Of a stretch of DNA of 56,276 nt, positions 36,926 through 48,208 are shown in pieces. A model generated the notes under the pieces. That model had not been told where the DNA came from, did not search any database, and worked only from the letters and a program-made list of their open reading frames with translations. The DNA is from Diphasiastrum complanatum. Lineage: Eukaryota > Streptophyta > Lycopodiopsida > Lycopodiales > Lycopodiaceae. The position numbers and the translations under genes are program-made. Each line of letters begins with the position of its first letter. The first letter of the stretch is position 1. The stretch is from contig MU833454.1 of NCBI GenBank assembly GCA_029204225.1, forward strand, positions 1 to 56,276, given 5' to 3'.

Positions 36926-38235
36926 ATTAATGATTGGATCTAATGATTGCATGATTTTTGAATGGTCAAAAGGATGATTAGATAGTGATTTTGGACCAAA
37001 AAATGGGGTTTTTGGAGTAGAAATGGGCCATAGAATCCATATTTGACTGAAATCAGAACTTGTAGTGCTTGAATGCAATAAATTTACAGGGATTAGGATC
37101 AGTTTGCACTTATTTGAGGATTTGACCCACAAATTTTGGTCAAAATTGGTCAAAAACATGGTTTTTTGATGATTTTTGGACAAATTTTGTGGTAGATCTC
37201 AAAATTCATAGCCAATATTTTGCATGAATGTTTTCAAAGGTGTAATGAAGCTTTCTTAAGACTTTCATAGAGTTTGGTTAGGATTGAACACCATTAGGGG
37301 GCTCAAAACAAAATAGTGTATTTCTGTGGATTTTTGGACATGAATACCTATCAAATGGGGGTCTGAACCTATTGGTTCTCATTACAAGATTAAAGAGATG
37401 ATGCATTTGTCTATTTTGAGTCATCATGCATCCAATTTGGATAGGTGAGCACATGTTGAAGTTTTGCTTGTTGAAGGAGGCCAAAAAATCATTTTTTGTA
37501 TGATCAAAGCTTATTATTGCTTGCTAAGGAACACTAATAGAGTGCTTGTAACCTCTGATTGGATGCTTATTTGGGCTGGAGATGAATTTTTGATCATACC
37601 ACCTTGGAAAAGTGCGCCCTCTTACCTGATTTTTAGTCATTTACAGATCGCCCATGTGAAGCCTAGGTGGTAGGGTGATGTGGCATGTGTCTGGTAGACC
37701 CACTCTCCCTCTGTACTGTGCTTTACAATGACCAATTTGGTGTCCTGTAGAGAAAGTTATGGCCGTCTGAAGTTTGGCAATTTTTGAGCTAAAATTTGCA
37801 AAATTTTGGAAATGTTCTGATGCATGCATGCTTGTAATTCAGTGTGGTGTTTTTTTTGTTGATGGGAATGTATGGATTGATCTGTATGCATGCTTGGATG
37901 CATGTTGCATGCGTAAGCAGTAGACTGATCAGAAGATTTCTTGCATGAAAGCTATTTTTGGTAATTCTAGATCAAAAAGCAAATTTCCTAGTGGCTAGGC
38001 TATTTTTAAAAAAAAAATCATTTTTTGAAAAATGTCAGTGGATGTCAAGTTTGTGCATTCAGGATGTTTCGAAATGATCTCGATATGTGACAATGCTTGT
38101 GAATTTGATAGATCGATCTTCTTAATCAATTTTCACAGTTGGTCCATTTCGAATGGATTTCAAAAATTCTAATTTGTTATTCACCAAAGAGACAACTGTG
38201 GGCTTAATTTCCAACAACTCCAACAAAAGGTAAAC
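36926..38235. other. Non-coding AT-rich stretch
   Basis: No recognised gene. At 37818-37912 there is a cluster of TGCATGC palindromes (GATGCATGCATGC, GTATGCATGC, GATGCATGTTGCATGC). Confidence 0.5.
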
Positions 38236-38530
38236 GTGTATGAGTGTGGTTGTTTCAGTTGGACAGCCTTGAATGGGGACTTGGTTTGTTGGTTAGATAC
38301 TTACTTAGCTACAAACTTACCTTGGTGATGTTTCCGTTTACCACTATGGTTTGGTCTAATTCATAATCTATGGATGTTGTGCTTGGGAAATTGTTCTACG
38401 AAAACTTATGATGTAGCATTGGTCATGCTATGTTATCCATTTTTGTACTTCGATAAGTAGGTTTTTATTTTATCTTACAAACTGACTATTTTGTGTCATT
38501 CTAGTTCCTATCTACTCCTTTGGGTACTTA
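38236..38530 (+). repeat. Diverged direct repeat R1, copy 1
   Basis: Shares with 39636-39925 the blocks GTTGTTTCAGTTGGACAGCC (one base different), ACAAAC(T/C)TACC(T/A)TGGTG, TCTGCTTGGGAAA-like and ACTGACT(A/G)TT(T/G)TGTG. Roughly 70-75% similar by eye. Confidence 0.7.
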
Positions 38531-39635
38531 CTATTATGGAAATGTCGAGAAAATTTGTGCCTAAGTGTTTTATAGCTCCGCAAGTAACTTTACAGAGTTT
38601 TCCAGAGTGGACTATTTTGACTTATTTACTTCATTTACTTAACATTGCTTATGAAAGAGTGGTGAGCTAGTCAAGATGCCTTTTGTTCATTGATTACTCA
38701 CCTTGTGTTCTACTGGCAAAGGTCTTGTGGTTTGTGATGATCCGGGGCTTCTCTGATAACATTTGATTGTCGTAGCCTAGACTGTCATTAAAGTTGCATT
38801 TTATGGAAAAAAAATATGGTGGTTAGTTTACTATTTTGATTTTTATTACTAGAAAAATGTGTCGGCTTCCCAAGGTTTACTTTGATTAGCATCGATCGTG
38901 TCCATAAATCTAAATTTCCTACTTCTACGTCAACTATGGGATTGCTTTGGTGACTCTTTTTGCTGTTACTATATATGATGTTGTTCTAAAAAAGGCGTTA
39001 CTTATTTGCTTTTACTTTTGAATAGTTAATTTGTTCCTTTGTAAAGTTGGTTATTAACTGACTATGATAATCGACAATTTGTTGCCCAAGACTTAACTTT
39101 AAATATCTAGGTTTAGTGGTACTATAATGGATGGTTGTTTAGCTGTAAGTACTAGTGTTGAAATTCCTTTCTTAAAATTGCTTCATTACCTTCGACGATC
39201 CTCGAATTACTTTTCCTTATTTTGAGGCCTTATGAAGTACGGCCTGGTTGCAGTAATTTTGTTTTCCACGTATAACTCCATGCAATTTAAAAGACTAATT
39301 GGAATGTTTACATTATTTGGGTTATTTTACATGCAGCCTTATTATGTGGGTCACGTAAATTTTTTTTTGGTACTTGGCCTTTGTTGATGAAGCTCTTAAT
39401 GGTATGAGGGAGATATACTTCTTTCTTATAAAAAAAACTCCTATGGTGTTATTAGAAATAGGTTATACCCTGCTGAAAAACTTGGTTACTTTTAACTTAT
39501 ATAACCAGTTACCATTTCAGTTATGTTTTTTAAGTTAGTCTACTTTGTTTTCAAATGTCATATTTTGACATGGATTGGTCTTTCTGCCATATTATTTACT
39601 ATTGGTAATGAAATGTTGATGGTAACTCAATCTAT
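38531..39635. other. Non-coding stretch between R1 copies
   Basis: No coding motif on either strand; AT-rich. Confidence 0.5.
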
Positions 39636-39925
39636 ACCTTGTGTGAGTGTTGTTGTTTCAGTTGGACAGCCTCGATTGTTGCTCAGTTTGTTGATTAACT
39701 ACCTTACTTAGGCACAAACCTACCATGGTGTTGTTTCCAAATACTTCCATAGTAGGGTTTAAGTCATAATTTACGCACGTTCTGCTTGGGAAACTGCTCT
39801 ACTTAAACCTGTGCTGTAGCGATGTTCCTGCTATGGTCTCCAACTTTTCACTTCAATAGTTTGTTATAAGTATTTACTAACTGACTGTTGTGTGATATTC
39901 TTTAATCTAGATCCATTCACCTAGT
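39636..39925 (+). repeat. Diverged direct repeat R1, copy 2
   Basis: Second copy of 38236-38530, 1.4 kb downstream in the same orientation. Could be two LTRs of an unrecognised old element or two units of a long-period tandem repeat. Confidence 0.7.
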
Positions 39926-40085
39926 CTATTACAATGTACTTTGTCAAAACAATTAAGGTTCAATAAATGCAAAAAAAATCAAAAGGTTGCAAATTAGGCA
40001 TCAATCAACATTGTATAAATACAAAAGGTTTGGCATTGATTGACCTTCCCTGGATATTTACATGTAGTTCGAAATAGGCCCAAAA

Positions 40086-40195
40086 ATGTCGATCGACATT
40101 TTTTCAAGCTGCCAAAAAATGCCAAAAGGCATAAGTAAAATGTCGATCGACATAAATGCCAAGTTTGATTGGTCAACCAAAATGCTGATCGACAG
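40086..40195. repeat. Cluster of 14-bp palindromes
   Basis: ATGTCGATCGACAT occurs exactly at 40086-40099 and 40140-40153. A variant, ATGCTGATCGACAG, is at 40182-40195, and weaker relatives lie on both sides (GGCATTGATTGACC near 40030, TTGTCAATTGGCAT near 40237). Confidence 0.85.
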
Positions 40196-40699
40196 TGGAG
40201 ACATGACCTAGCCGAAAAGCCGACATTGGAAATTGTCAATTGGCATTTTTCATAATGCTACACAGATTGAAGCATGTCGCCCACCCATTCCAAATCTTTT
40301 AAAAACTACCCTTATTTTATCTATATATTTGAATGGCGAAGTTAAACATTAGCTTCAAAGGGTGCTAATGCAATATCATAATGGATCATATGACGATTGC
40401 TTCTGCGATTGGTTAGAGCCATGATCTATCTTGTAAACATATCAGATAAGCAATTCATAGTGCTTATGACAATTTAAAAGATTTACTCAACGCATGTATA
40501 TATCTATATAAATTAATGACTCAATTTATAATAAACAATGAGTCGGACATTAGACAGTCAGAGAGAGCGAGTGCATGATTGTCATATTTTGCTATTGATT
40601 TGCGTTCTACATTCAACCGCATATACTTTGTACTTGTGCTAAATTCAATCCAAGAGTTTTATTGTGTTTAGTCTTCGTGTCAATTTTTAATGTGCTCAC

Positions 40700-40937
40700 C
40701 TCCTTTCCATTTTTATGTATAATATGTTTGATCAAATTTAATGATTGATTGGTGAATGTCAATGCTATCTAATGTTTCCACAAATTGCACTTTATTGTCT
40801 TTGTGTTTGTCTATGCAATCAACAATTTCGATCTTGATGATTTGAAAGTTAGAATCAAGTATTTAAATTTGATAGGCATAGTACATGCATTGAGGAAAAT
40901 CGTTATAGCCTTTCTGGTGCTTTCCATTTTTCCCAAC
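40700..40937 (+). repeat. B-type LTR end, diverged
   Basis: Aligns with 20690-20897 of the B LTR: TTTGTCTATGCAATCAA, GATGATTTGAAAGTT, AAATTTGATAGGCATAGT, GCATTGAGGAAAATC and TTTTTCCCAACC. No primer site follows. The palindrome cluster upstream may belong to the same LTR. Confidence 0.6.
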
Positions 40938-42002
40938 CTATTTTACCTCTAGCTATGCCAAGTAGAAAGACAAGTTCAAAAAGAGCTATTTCTTCATTTT
41001 GTCCTTCAAATCAATTTTGGCTCTTCTGGCACCTTTTTTTGCATTTTAGCCTAAAATTTTTTCGATGAGGTTTTAAACTTCTTTTTTCAAATTTAAAAAA
41101 TGGGCCCAAAAGAAATACGGTCATTAGATTTGAGGCAATCTCTATTATCATGCACCATCAATCTTGGGTAAGAACTGATGATACAATTGGCATCTAGTCT
41201 AGATACTCACAAGTGCTAGTGTGCTAATAAAAATACTTCCAGACACTATGTTGAAAACTTGGCTCAGAGCACAAACAACCTCCCAATTCCAACTATGGCA
41301 ATACTTTGGTGCTTTATTCCCTTTTATCTCTCCACTAAATCCATAGACTTTTAGCTGCATCTTATCATCCTTCTAGACACTCAAAAGTATCCAAGATTCT
41401 CTTATTACAACTCTTGTGTGATCAAATTTCAGAGAATCTTTCTACTATTGATTTTTGAGCTTTTTTGGAGCTAACTTTCATAAGTTTACAATACTTCTAA
41501 GATTGAAAAAAGTGCCAAAAGTAGATTCTAGCCTCCCGCCAACCTATATTAGAATCTATTGTTTCAAACTATTATGAAGACAATTTCCAAATGAGCACAA
41601 ATGGTGTGATCTATCTCAACACCTCATTTGCTTCTTATTGAAAAAACGTGAAATTGAAATGGATTTGTTTCTCGATGCGTTGAACTACACCTATCATATT
41701 GAAGATCAAAATATATCAACTACAATCCGCAAAATGTACTACATCAGTAGCTATAACCAATTCCAAGCAAAAAACATGAATTCTAGGTGAAAATTTCACT
41801 AAAACCATAAAAAAGCCTTTGATTTCCTTCAAAATCTATGGAGAGAATCCATAAATATGATCTTTAGGCTGAAAGTACACCAAATTTCAGAGAAGCCACC
41901 TACTTGGAGATCAATTCCACCACCTAGAAGTAACATTCAAGGAGAAATCTCCAAAAATTGAGAATAAACAAGAAGCAGCTCCACCTTCTGATTGATGCAA
42001 AT
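40938..42002. other. Non-coding stretch, probable leader side of a minus-strand element
   Basis: Lies where the internal region of a minus-strand LTR element should be, given the PBS at 42003-42018, but no gag could be read. Confidence 0.4.
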
Positions 42003-42018
42003 CCTTGCTCTGATACCA
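42003..42018 (-). other. Primer-binding site of a minus-strand LTR element
   Basis: The minus strand reads TGGTATCAGAGCAAGG, an exact iMet primer site with extended match, one base from the LTR end CGATTCTTACA. Confidence 0.88.
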
Positions 42019-42019
42019 T

Positions 42020-42500
42020 TGTAAGAATCGCCTTATGAAGATCGAACTAGATTGCAAAACAATCAAAAGGACACTTGTGGAGCAAAACCGCCCAACCAAC
42101 AAGAAATGGCTAGTCAATACCCTAACCACTTCGCCCCCATGCCATGGCGAATGAATGCAAGAGAGGAGAGGAAACCTGGCTCAAGAATCTAAATTTCCAA
42201 TAGGGAGATGGACGAGCTTCCATGGTAAGTATTCTCTCTCCAAAGAGAGAATATTCCCCTTAGGATCCCCATGCAGCCCATATTAAGCTATTGACCGTCT
42301 ATTCTTGCATTATAGTAGTCAAACACCATGCAAGTGCTCTTATGTCCAATTATAGGTCTGGGCCCTCATATGATTAGTAATTATCTTTACAGGCCAAGCC
42401 CGAAATGACGAGGCATAACCAATAACTATATACATTGGAGTGACCGACTATCCATGTCAGGAATTACTCCAAATCTCACATACTGGACGTGGACGCAACA
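42020..42500 (-). repeat. LTR of a minus-strand element (481 bp)
   Basis: The minus strand reads TGTTGCGTCCACGTCC ... CGATTCTTACA, with TG...CA ends. The inner edge is fixed by the PBS. The outer edge at 42500 abuts apparent coding sequence of the next gene (about 42501), which supports it. Diverged relative at 13994-14432. Confidence 0.75.
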
Positions 42501-43254
42501 ATGAGGGCAAGAGGCGCACACGCCCTACTGTTGTAGGTAAATTTCTATGTTCTATCGTTTTGCTTTTGTGCTATGGCATGCAATTAGTTTAATGCCCTCA
42601 GTTGCTTCGGCTATTCTCACACATGATTGACTTGTGTAGGTCAATCCGAATGACTGCATGGTTCCTGTGGTTGATCCAGAGCCAGAGCTAGAGGTTGATG
42701 CAGACGAGGCTGCTCGGCGTGCACTGCAGGGTGATCCTGAGAATGATCCTGATGCCGAGGAGACTACCCCCCTCCCTACTGAGGTGCCACAGCCCTCCTT
42801 TGATGATGACCACACATATGATTCAGACGAGACAGTCGACATCGCAGGGGATGGTTATCGTGACCCACCGACTACTGCCGCCACAAAGACCCTCGATGAT
42901 GATGGTTGGGCAGAGGCTACGAGGGAGGCAGAGGCTGCAGCTCAGAGACACACAGTCAGGGCATCACAACTCAAGGCATCACAGGCATGCAGTTCCCAGG
43001 GTGCTCCTCATGGTAGAGGTAGACCCCCAGACAGGAGTGTACCATAGAGGGTTCCTTCCGGTAGACCCAGAGGCAGACCTCCAAAGAGGGCACGCATCAA
43101 TGACTTTTCCAAGAGTCTATTGGTGAGCGTTGGCCTAGACTTGGAGGAGTCTCAGATGCCTCCAAGCATAGACTCCGAGTCTGAGTTTGTATTTGACACC
43201 CCTGCAGATGCATCTGGCACATAGAGGGATGATTTGTTTAGTTTGGACATGTAG
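42501..43254 (+). pseudogene. 3' end of transposase-like gene with AT hooks
   Basis: A short exon end (about 42501-42534, EGKRRTRPTVV) precedes a possible GTAGGT donor. The next exon starts after TTGTGTAG at 42640 (VNPNDCMVPVVDPEPELEV) and stays open to a TAG at 43045. The reading resumes in the same frame (RVPSGRPRGRPPKRARINDF) to TAG at 43222. It is acidic first (ENDPDAEETTPLP; FDDDHTYDSDETVD), then has two AT-hook-like cores (GRGRPP, GRPRGRPPKR), which bind the DNA minor groove. An acidic tail after a VNPND-type region is reminiscent of plant hAT transposase C-termini, as in 48209-48991. A host AT-hook protein remains possible. The LTR at 42020-42500 cuts away everything upstream. Confidence 0.55.
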
Positions 43255-43615
43255 ATATTGATACACATACAACATCATGTACATTAGCAGCAGATGATAT
43301 GTATATATTTTTTACAGTTTATTGGTGTCATGGCTAATGTATCATGGTTTAGTTCAAATGGTTCTCTGTGCAATTTGAATGATTAGTTAGAAATGATTTG
43401 CTTTGTGCAAGATGAATGGTTAGTTAGAAGGTTTGCTTTGTGCAAGATGGGAGAGAGAGAGCGAGAGCGGACGTAGTATGGAAGTTGTATATGCTGCACC
43501 TATGGTTTTACACTAGCACATCTTCATGTCTCTCGTCTCATTTGCTTCATGTCCAACCATTTCACATCTTTTATTTGAGTCAAATTTAGTTTGGAGTTGC
43601 ATGAAATCAATCCCA
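43255..43615. other. Non-coding stretch
   Basis: AT-rich, with a short diverged duplication near 43380-43450 (GGTTAGTTAGAA, TTTGCTTTGTGCAAGATG twice). Confidence 0.5.
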
Positions 43616-43682
43616 CACCCTAAACCCTATCCGAAAACCCTAAACCCTATCGCAGATTGGCATCAACCCTAAACCCTAAACT
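43616..43682. repeat. Interstitial telomere-like repeats (CCCTAAA)
   Basis: Exact CCCTAAA at 43618, 43638, 43667 and 43674, plus CCCTAT variants; more degenerate copies follow to about 43755, mixed with (A/T)TGGCATCAA. Confidence 0.85.
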
Positions 43683-43755
43683 CCAACGAAAAACCACAAA
43701 CCTAAACGCTAACAAAATGGCATCAAACTTAACGAATGGCATCAACCCTAAACTC

Positions 43756-44159
43756 TAACAAATTTCAATTATGAAAATGAATGGGCTAAGCCCTATTTAC
43801 ATGAAGTATGGAGGGTGAATGTGCAAGTTACATCTCTAATCCTAGCCTTACATTGTCACCAATGGTCAAGATGAGACATTGATAAATGTATCAAATAGAA
43901 TGTAATAACTTGTGTATCACTCCAAAGAGCTAACTTGAGATTGAAGTTTGCACAATGTTATCTTTCTAAGTTGGCCTCACATTGGCCTAATTTGACGTTT
44001 AACAATACGATGTGCACAAACTCCCACATTAGCCTGAGTCAACATAATCTTTCACACATGTCTCATAAATTTTTTGTGAGGAAAAATAATTGTTGCAAGA
44101 GTGTGGAAAGGGGCCATATGGTGGGTGTATGCTTGTGTGTGTGTGTGCGCGTGTGCGTG

Positions 44160-44160
<1 letters not shown>
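43756..44160. other. Non-coding stretch
   Basis: No recognised feature apart from a short TG/GC alternating run at its right end. Confidence 0.5.

Positions 44161-44161
<1 letters not shown>

Positions 44162-44235
<74 letters not shown>
44162..44235. repeat. (GA)37 microsatellite
   Basis: Uninterrupted GA dinucleotide, preceded by an alternating TG/CG run at about 44135-44160. Confidence 0.97.
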
Positions 44236-44237
<2 letters not shown>

Positions 44238-44440
44238 ACATGCATCTTTTAGCGCCTAGACATTCAGAAAGTGTGTCACTTTTGGACATGTAGATCCAAG
44301 AAGCATGGGCAGTAAGGATATCCAAATCCTAGGTCTCAGCACATGCATGTTTTAGCACTTGCACATTGAGAACGATTCCACTTTTGGATATGTAGATCGG
44401 TTCCACTTTTGGATATGTAGATCCAAATACCGTGGGCAAG
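44238..44440 (+). repeat. Local direct duplication (~100-bp unit)
   Basis: Copy 1 at 44238-44312 and copy 2 at 44341-44440 share ACATGCAT(C/G)TTTTAGC, CACTTTTGGA(C/T)ATGTAG and GTGGGCA-type ends. Copy 2 contains an extra internal repeat of TTCCACTTTTGGATATGTAG. Confidence 0.8.
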
Positions 44441-45037
44441 AAGTGTATTTGCAAAATTGTGGTTCTTGGATGGTATCCACCTTTGCGGGGTGACTCAATA
44501 GGGTATAGGGGCTTGGGTTCACTAGCCCATATTTTATTTTATCTCCTTTCCTTATCTCTCAACTCACATTATTGCTATTTTTTATGTGAAACCTAAAAAA
44601 AATCCTAAGAAATGAAAAACAGCTCTCTCTAATGATGCAGGCCTCTCCTTCTCTCTTTTGCCCTATTATACCTTTTTCTTTTTCTTTGAATATCTATGAA
44701 TATCTATTATACTTCAATTTCTATGAGTATCTAAGTCACATGTTATCTCTCTTAATTTTTTTAAATGCACATCATTTTCAACCCATTTCAAATGCACTTC
44801 AAATGCACTTCAAATAAGTTTCAGGGCAAACGTGGACCAATGATAATATACAAAACCCTTTTTTGTCTATCATTGGCCACATTCTCTCTCCAATGTTGGC
44901 ATTTATTGCCACCTCTCCATTGCTAACCACTCTACTAGCAAATTTTGGAGCTCTCATGTGGCCACCACTAGAGTCACAACCCATTGAAAATAGCTTTTCC
45001 AAGTCAATTGAGTAGTGGATTTTGGGTTAGAGCTAGG

Positions 45038-45051
45038 TTTTAGGGTTAGGG
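45038..45051. promoter_or_regulatory. Telo-box-like element upstream of DDI1-like gene
   Basis: TTTTAGGGTTAGGG, complementary to AAACCCTAA-type telo boxes found in many plant promoters, about 80 bp before the TATA box. Further TTAGGG-like pieces nearby suggest degenerate telomere repeat as an alternative. Confidence 0.35.
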
Positions 45052-45128
45052 CTGAGCTTTGAGAATTAGAGTTAGGGTGGACACACATGTAGAGAGCTAA
45101 AGAGTCGAGGTAGGGCTAAGGTGGACCG

Positions 45129-45137
45129 TATAAATAG
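45129..45137 (+). promoter_or_regulatory. TATA box of DDI1-like gene
   Basis: TATAAATAG, an excellent plant TATA box. Transcription would start at about 45160, giving a short GA-rich leader of about 40 bases before the ATG at 45198. Confidence 0.7.
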
Positions 45138-45148
45138 CACAAATGTGG

Positions 45149-45184
45149 AGAGAGAGAGAGAGGGAGAGAGAGAGAGAGGGAGAG
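45149..45184. repeat. GA-rich leader tract
   Basis: (GA) runs interrupted by GGG, between the TATA box and the ATG; GA/CT tracts are common in plant 5' untranslated regions. Confidence 0.85.
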
Positions 45185-45197
45185 CTATCGAACAGGC

Positions 45198-45263
45198 ATG
45201 AAGATCTCTGTACTCACGCCGCAAGAGCACATTGTGTCGCTGGAGGTGGACAGCGCTGAGCTG
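45198..45263 (+). CDS. DDI1: DDI1-like gene, exon 1 (ubiquitin-like domain start)
   Basis: 22 codons beginning MKISVLTPQEHIVSLEVDSA and ending at a GTGATT donor at 45264. This matches the first strand pair of the N-terminal ubiquitin-like domain of plant DDI1 (DNA-damage-inducible 1). DDI1 carries ubiquitinated proteins to the proteasome and has a retroviral-type aspartic protease domain further on, in cytosol and nucleus. Support comes from the TATA box and GA-rich leader in correct spacing, and from exon 2 at 52541, which continues the domain in phase 0. Codons are GC-richer than the surroundings. The family assignment rests on recalled family features over only 33 residues; another ubiquitin-like protein is possible. 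The exon looks intact. Confidence 0.72.
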
Positions 45264-47220
45264 GTGATTACCATGCCTCCTGAATTCTTTTATTCATCAT
45301 TTTAGTTTTTGCGATATGCTTGCAAATCCCTTCATTTCTGTGTTTCAGACACTGATATTGAGTCCATTTTCCCTTTTTGCGAATCTATCAAGCGCTTTCT
45401 TGACTTTTGCAATTCATTAACTCAGCAAGGCGTGATCCTCTCGTTGCTTTATCATATTTAGCGGAATTTCTATCTCTAGTCAGCAGAGGACTGAAGTTTG
45501 AACCGTTGTAGACCATAATTTGAAGGGCGGAGGCTTGGCGAATGATCCATTTAATCTTACATCACCATTATGTTTTTTTTGTCGGCTTTACATAGTTCAT
45601 TGTATTGTTTAAGCAGATTAGCTTTTATTTTGCCAAAAGCCGTCTTTTTGTTGTAGTCTGAAGATCTTCATTTTCAGCTATGGGATAGGAATCCAGTAAT
45701 AAGGAAAGCTTGTGAAATTTCAATGAAGTGCAGGATAGCACAAAATTCTTTCCATAAGAAAGCTGAATTTTGGTAGGTTGATGATATACCTGGAATTCTG
45801 ATCGTCATGTGGGTGATGCTACTATTGATTCAATTAATCTGACTTAAGAAGTTAGAAAGATGAAGCTTCTTTGGTCCCAGCTGCATTCAAAGATATATAG
45901 AAGCTACTTGAACTACCACTAACTAGGGATGAAGAATCTAGCATGGACATGAGAATAATGTAGAAATGATTGTACAGTGTGTTGTACAAAAAGTCGAGCG
46001 AAGGTAAGAAAATGAGGAGAGACTATAAGCTGCTGGAAAGTATTTGCAATTCTGGGAGAGAATGAGTGCTTTTGAAGGCTCTGAATCCCACAGAACCTTA
46101 ACTCAGTCGATGATGATGCGCACAATGCGATCTGCATACTATGAACAGACTGATTTTCTTCCTGCAGGAGAGCACAGCACAAGGTTGAAGGTTTGATTTC
46201 AACACACCAATGTACAAACGCAATACATAGTAGCTTCTGTTTATCATAACTATTGTAATGCCGGTGTTTTTCTCTGTCACTAACAGCAACTTTTTTCTTA
46301 TCGATTTCTTTTGCTGTATCCTTGATGATAAGGACACAAAGAGTTGCTAGCAGTCAGGATATTACTATGGAAAAGTGATGTGCAACTGAGGTAGTGGCAG
46401 CAATTAAGGAGCCTCCCAGAATGTGATTGTAGAACTGAATATATATCATAATGAGAACTAATTGTTTCGTCTGTCCATTTGGAAAGATGGATGAGTGGGT
46501 TAATCTAGAGCCAGTCCCTTATGATCGATGTGTCAACCCTATGATGTGATTCTTGGTTGGATAGATAGCAGCATTGCTCATGTTGTCAAATTTATAGATA
46601 GCACTATGCTGATATAGCCTCATGCTAATATAATTAGTTTTTATCCTGATTGCTACACCATGGTGATGCCTTCATCCTATGATAGTCTATAGCATAATAA
46701 TGAGAGTTTAGCAAGCCAGTGGGAGCTTTTAAGAGAAAGAGATGGTTTTGGATGAAATTACAACATAGTGGCCGTTCCTGGATTTCTACTATGAAATTGG
46801 AGCTCTTTATTGACTTCCTATCTATTGGTTCATTTCTTGATGGGATTCACAATGTTTGAATCGGTTCTCAAAAAATTGAATTGGAGAATCAGTTTGTGAG
46901 GGTTGCTGAGAAATGATAATTTATGCTGGGTATGTGCATTAGCAAAACAAAAAGTGCTGGTTTAGGTTCTATGTTGTCATTTTGCAATTACAATTACCTA
47001 GGTCTTGAATTCTAATTCCCGAATCTCAATTCTTGATGTAACACTGTGGCTTCAATGCCCTCAACAAAATGCTGTAAAATTCTCAATATTTAGTATTATG
47101 GATAATTACAATTTAGAAACAGTAAAAAATCAAGACTACAACCTAAATCCCATCAGTACCTGAGCAATCATCACGTACAATTTAACTAGTTAGTATTCAA
47201 TGAGTAACTCCTAACCATAG
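45264..47220 (+). other. First part of DDI1-like intron 1
   Basis: AT-rich with no recognised gene. Begins with donor GTGATT. Confidence 0.55.
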
Positions 47221-47238
47221 AATTAATGAACCGTTATT

Positions 47239-47314
47239 GGTTCACCACGGTTCTGAGAACCGTACAGTGAACCGTACGGTTCTTTAAAATTTTTGCCCAG
47301 AACCGTGGTGAACC
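47239..47314. repeat. Perfect 17-bp inverted repeat with GAACCGTAC motifs
   Basis: GGTTCACCACGGTTCTG at 47239-47255 and its exact complement at 47298-47314, with a 42-base loop that itself holds GAACCGTACAGTGAACCGTACGGTTC-type repeats. Arrays of such short motifs are typical of subterminal regions of Ac-like hAT transposons. It lies on the 3' side of the hAT transposase at 48209-51366. Confidence 0.8.
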
Positions 47315-47329
47315 GTACTGAATAATCAA

Positions 47330-48208
47330 TTAATTAATTTTTTTTTGTCCACACCCCAAAAAAATAGCCCAAAAAAATGCTAAAAAAATGCCAATGTTTT
47401 TTTTAGAAAAAGCAGATTCTCCCTACAGATTATTTACTTCAAATTATTTAATGGCCTTTTTTTTTTGACTACCCACCCCCAAAAGCAGCCCAAAAAATGG
47501 CAAAAAAAAGACCAAAAAGTTGAAATAACCAAATTGCTAAGAGAGAGGGAGACAGAGAGAGGGGGAGGCTATCATGGTAAACCATTTCATCAGTGTACAC
47601 AATGCACATCAACTGGCCATCCATCTGAAAAACAAGTGAGCTCTGTATATAATGTCATCATATAGAGCCCGCCACATACAGTTGGGGTCTGAGCTAAAAA
47701 AAAATACAATGTGAATGGAACAAAAATGAACAAGATGACAACATATATCATCAATGTCATCCTCACCATGTCCATACCGAAGGAGGTCTGACATGGTCCT
47801 TGAATTTCCATAAGCCTATGGAGGTTCTTGGAGGTTGTTTAGATCCCTTAGGCTTCTCTCTCTCATTGGATGGGCATGGAACTCCATAGTGCACTGGAGG
47901 GGTCTGTGGGCCATCTATATGAGGGTAGTAGGGCGCCCATTGGGAATGAGAGATCTCTCTTGCTTGCTTTGCTTATGCTCTAGTGTTGCTACTAGTGTGT
48001 AGAGTACTTTCTTGTGTGTAGTATGCTTAGGGTTTGGATCTTGCTTATGGTATGGGACATAAGTAGGGTTTGGATCTTGAGTATGCTATAGTCTGTTGTG
48101 GTATGCTTGTAATTTATTTATGGTTAGCAAGGGGGTGCTAGATAGGTCTTGCTTGGAGCTTGGATCTAGTTATGGTTGGGTGGTGAATACTTGAGACTAG
48201 CTTGTTAT
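47330..48208. other. Intron sequence between inverted repeat and hAT gene
   Basis: Contains a diverged duplication about 125 bp apart (CACCCCAAAAAAATAGCCC near 47352; CACCCCCAAAAGCAGCCC near 47475). No gene seen. Confidence 0.5.

Noticed and set aside
36857-37183. Minus-strand 108-codon frame in AT-rich DNA
   Set aside because: Low-complexity composition with no motif; overlaps B-type LTR sequence.
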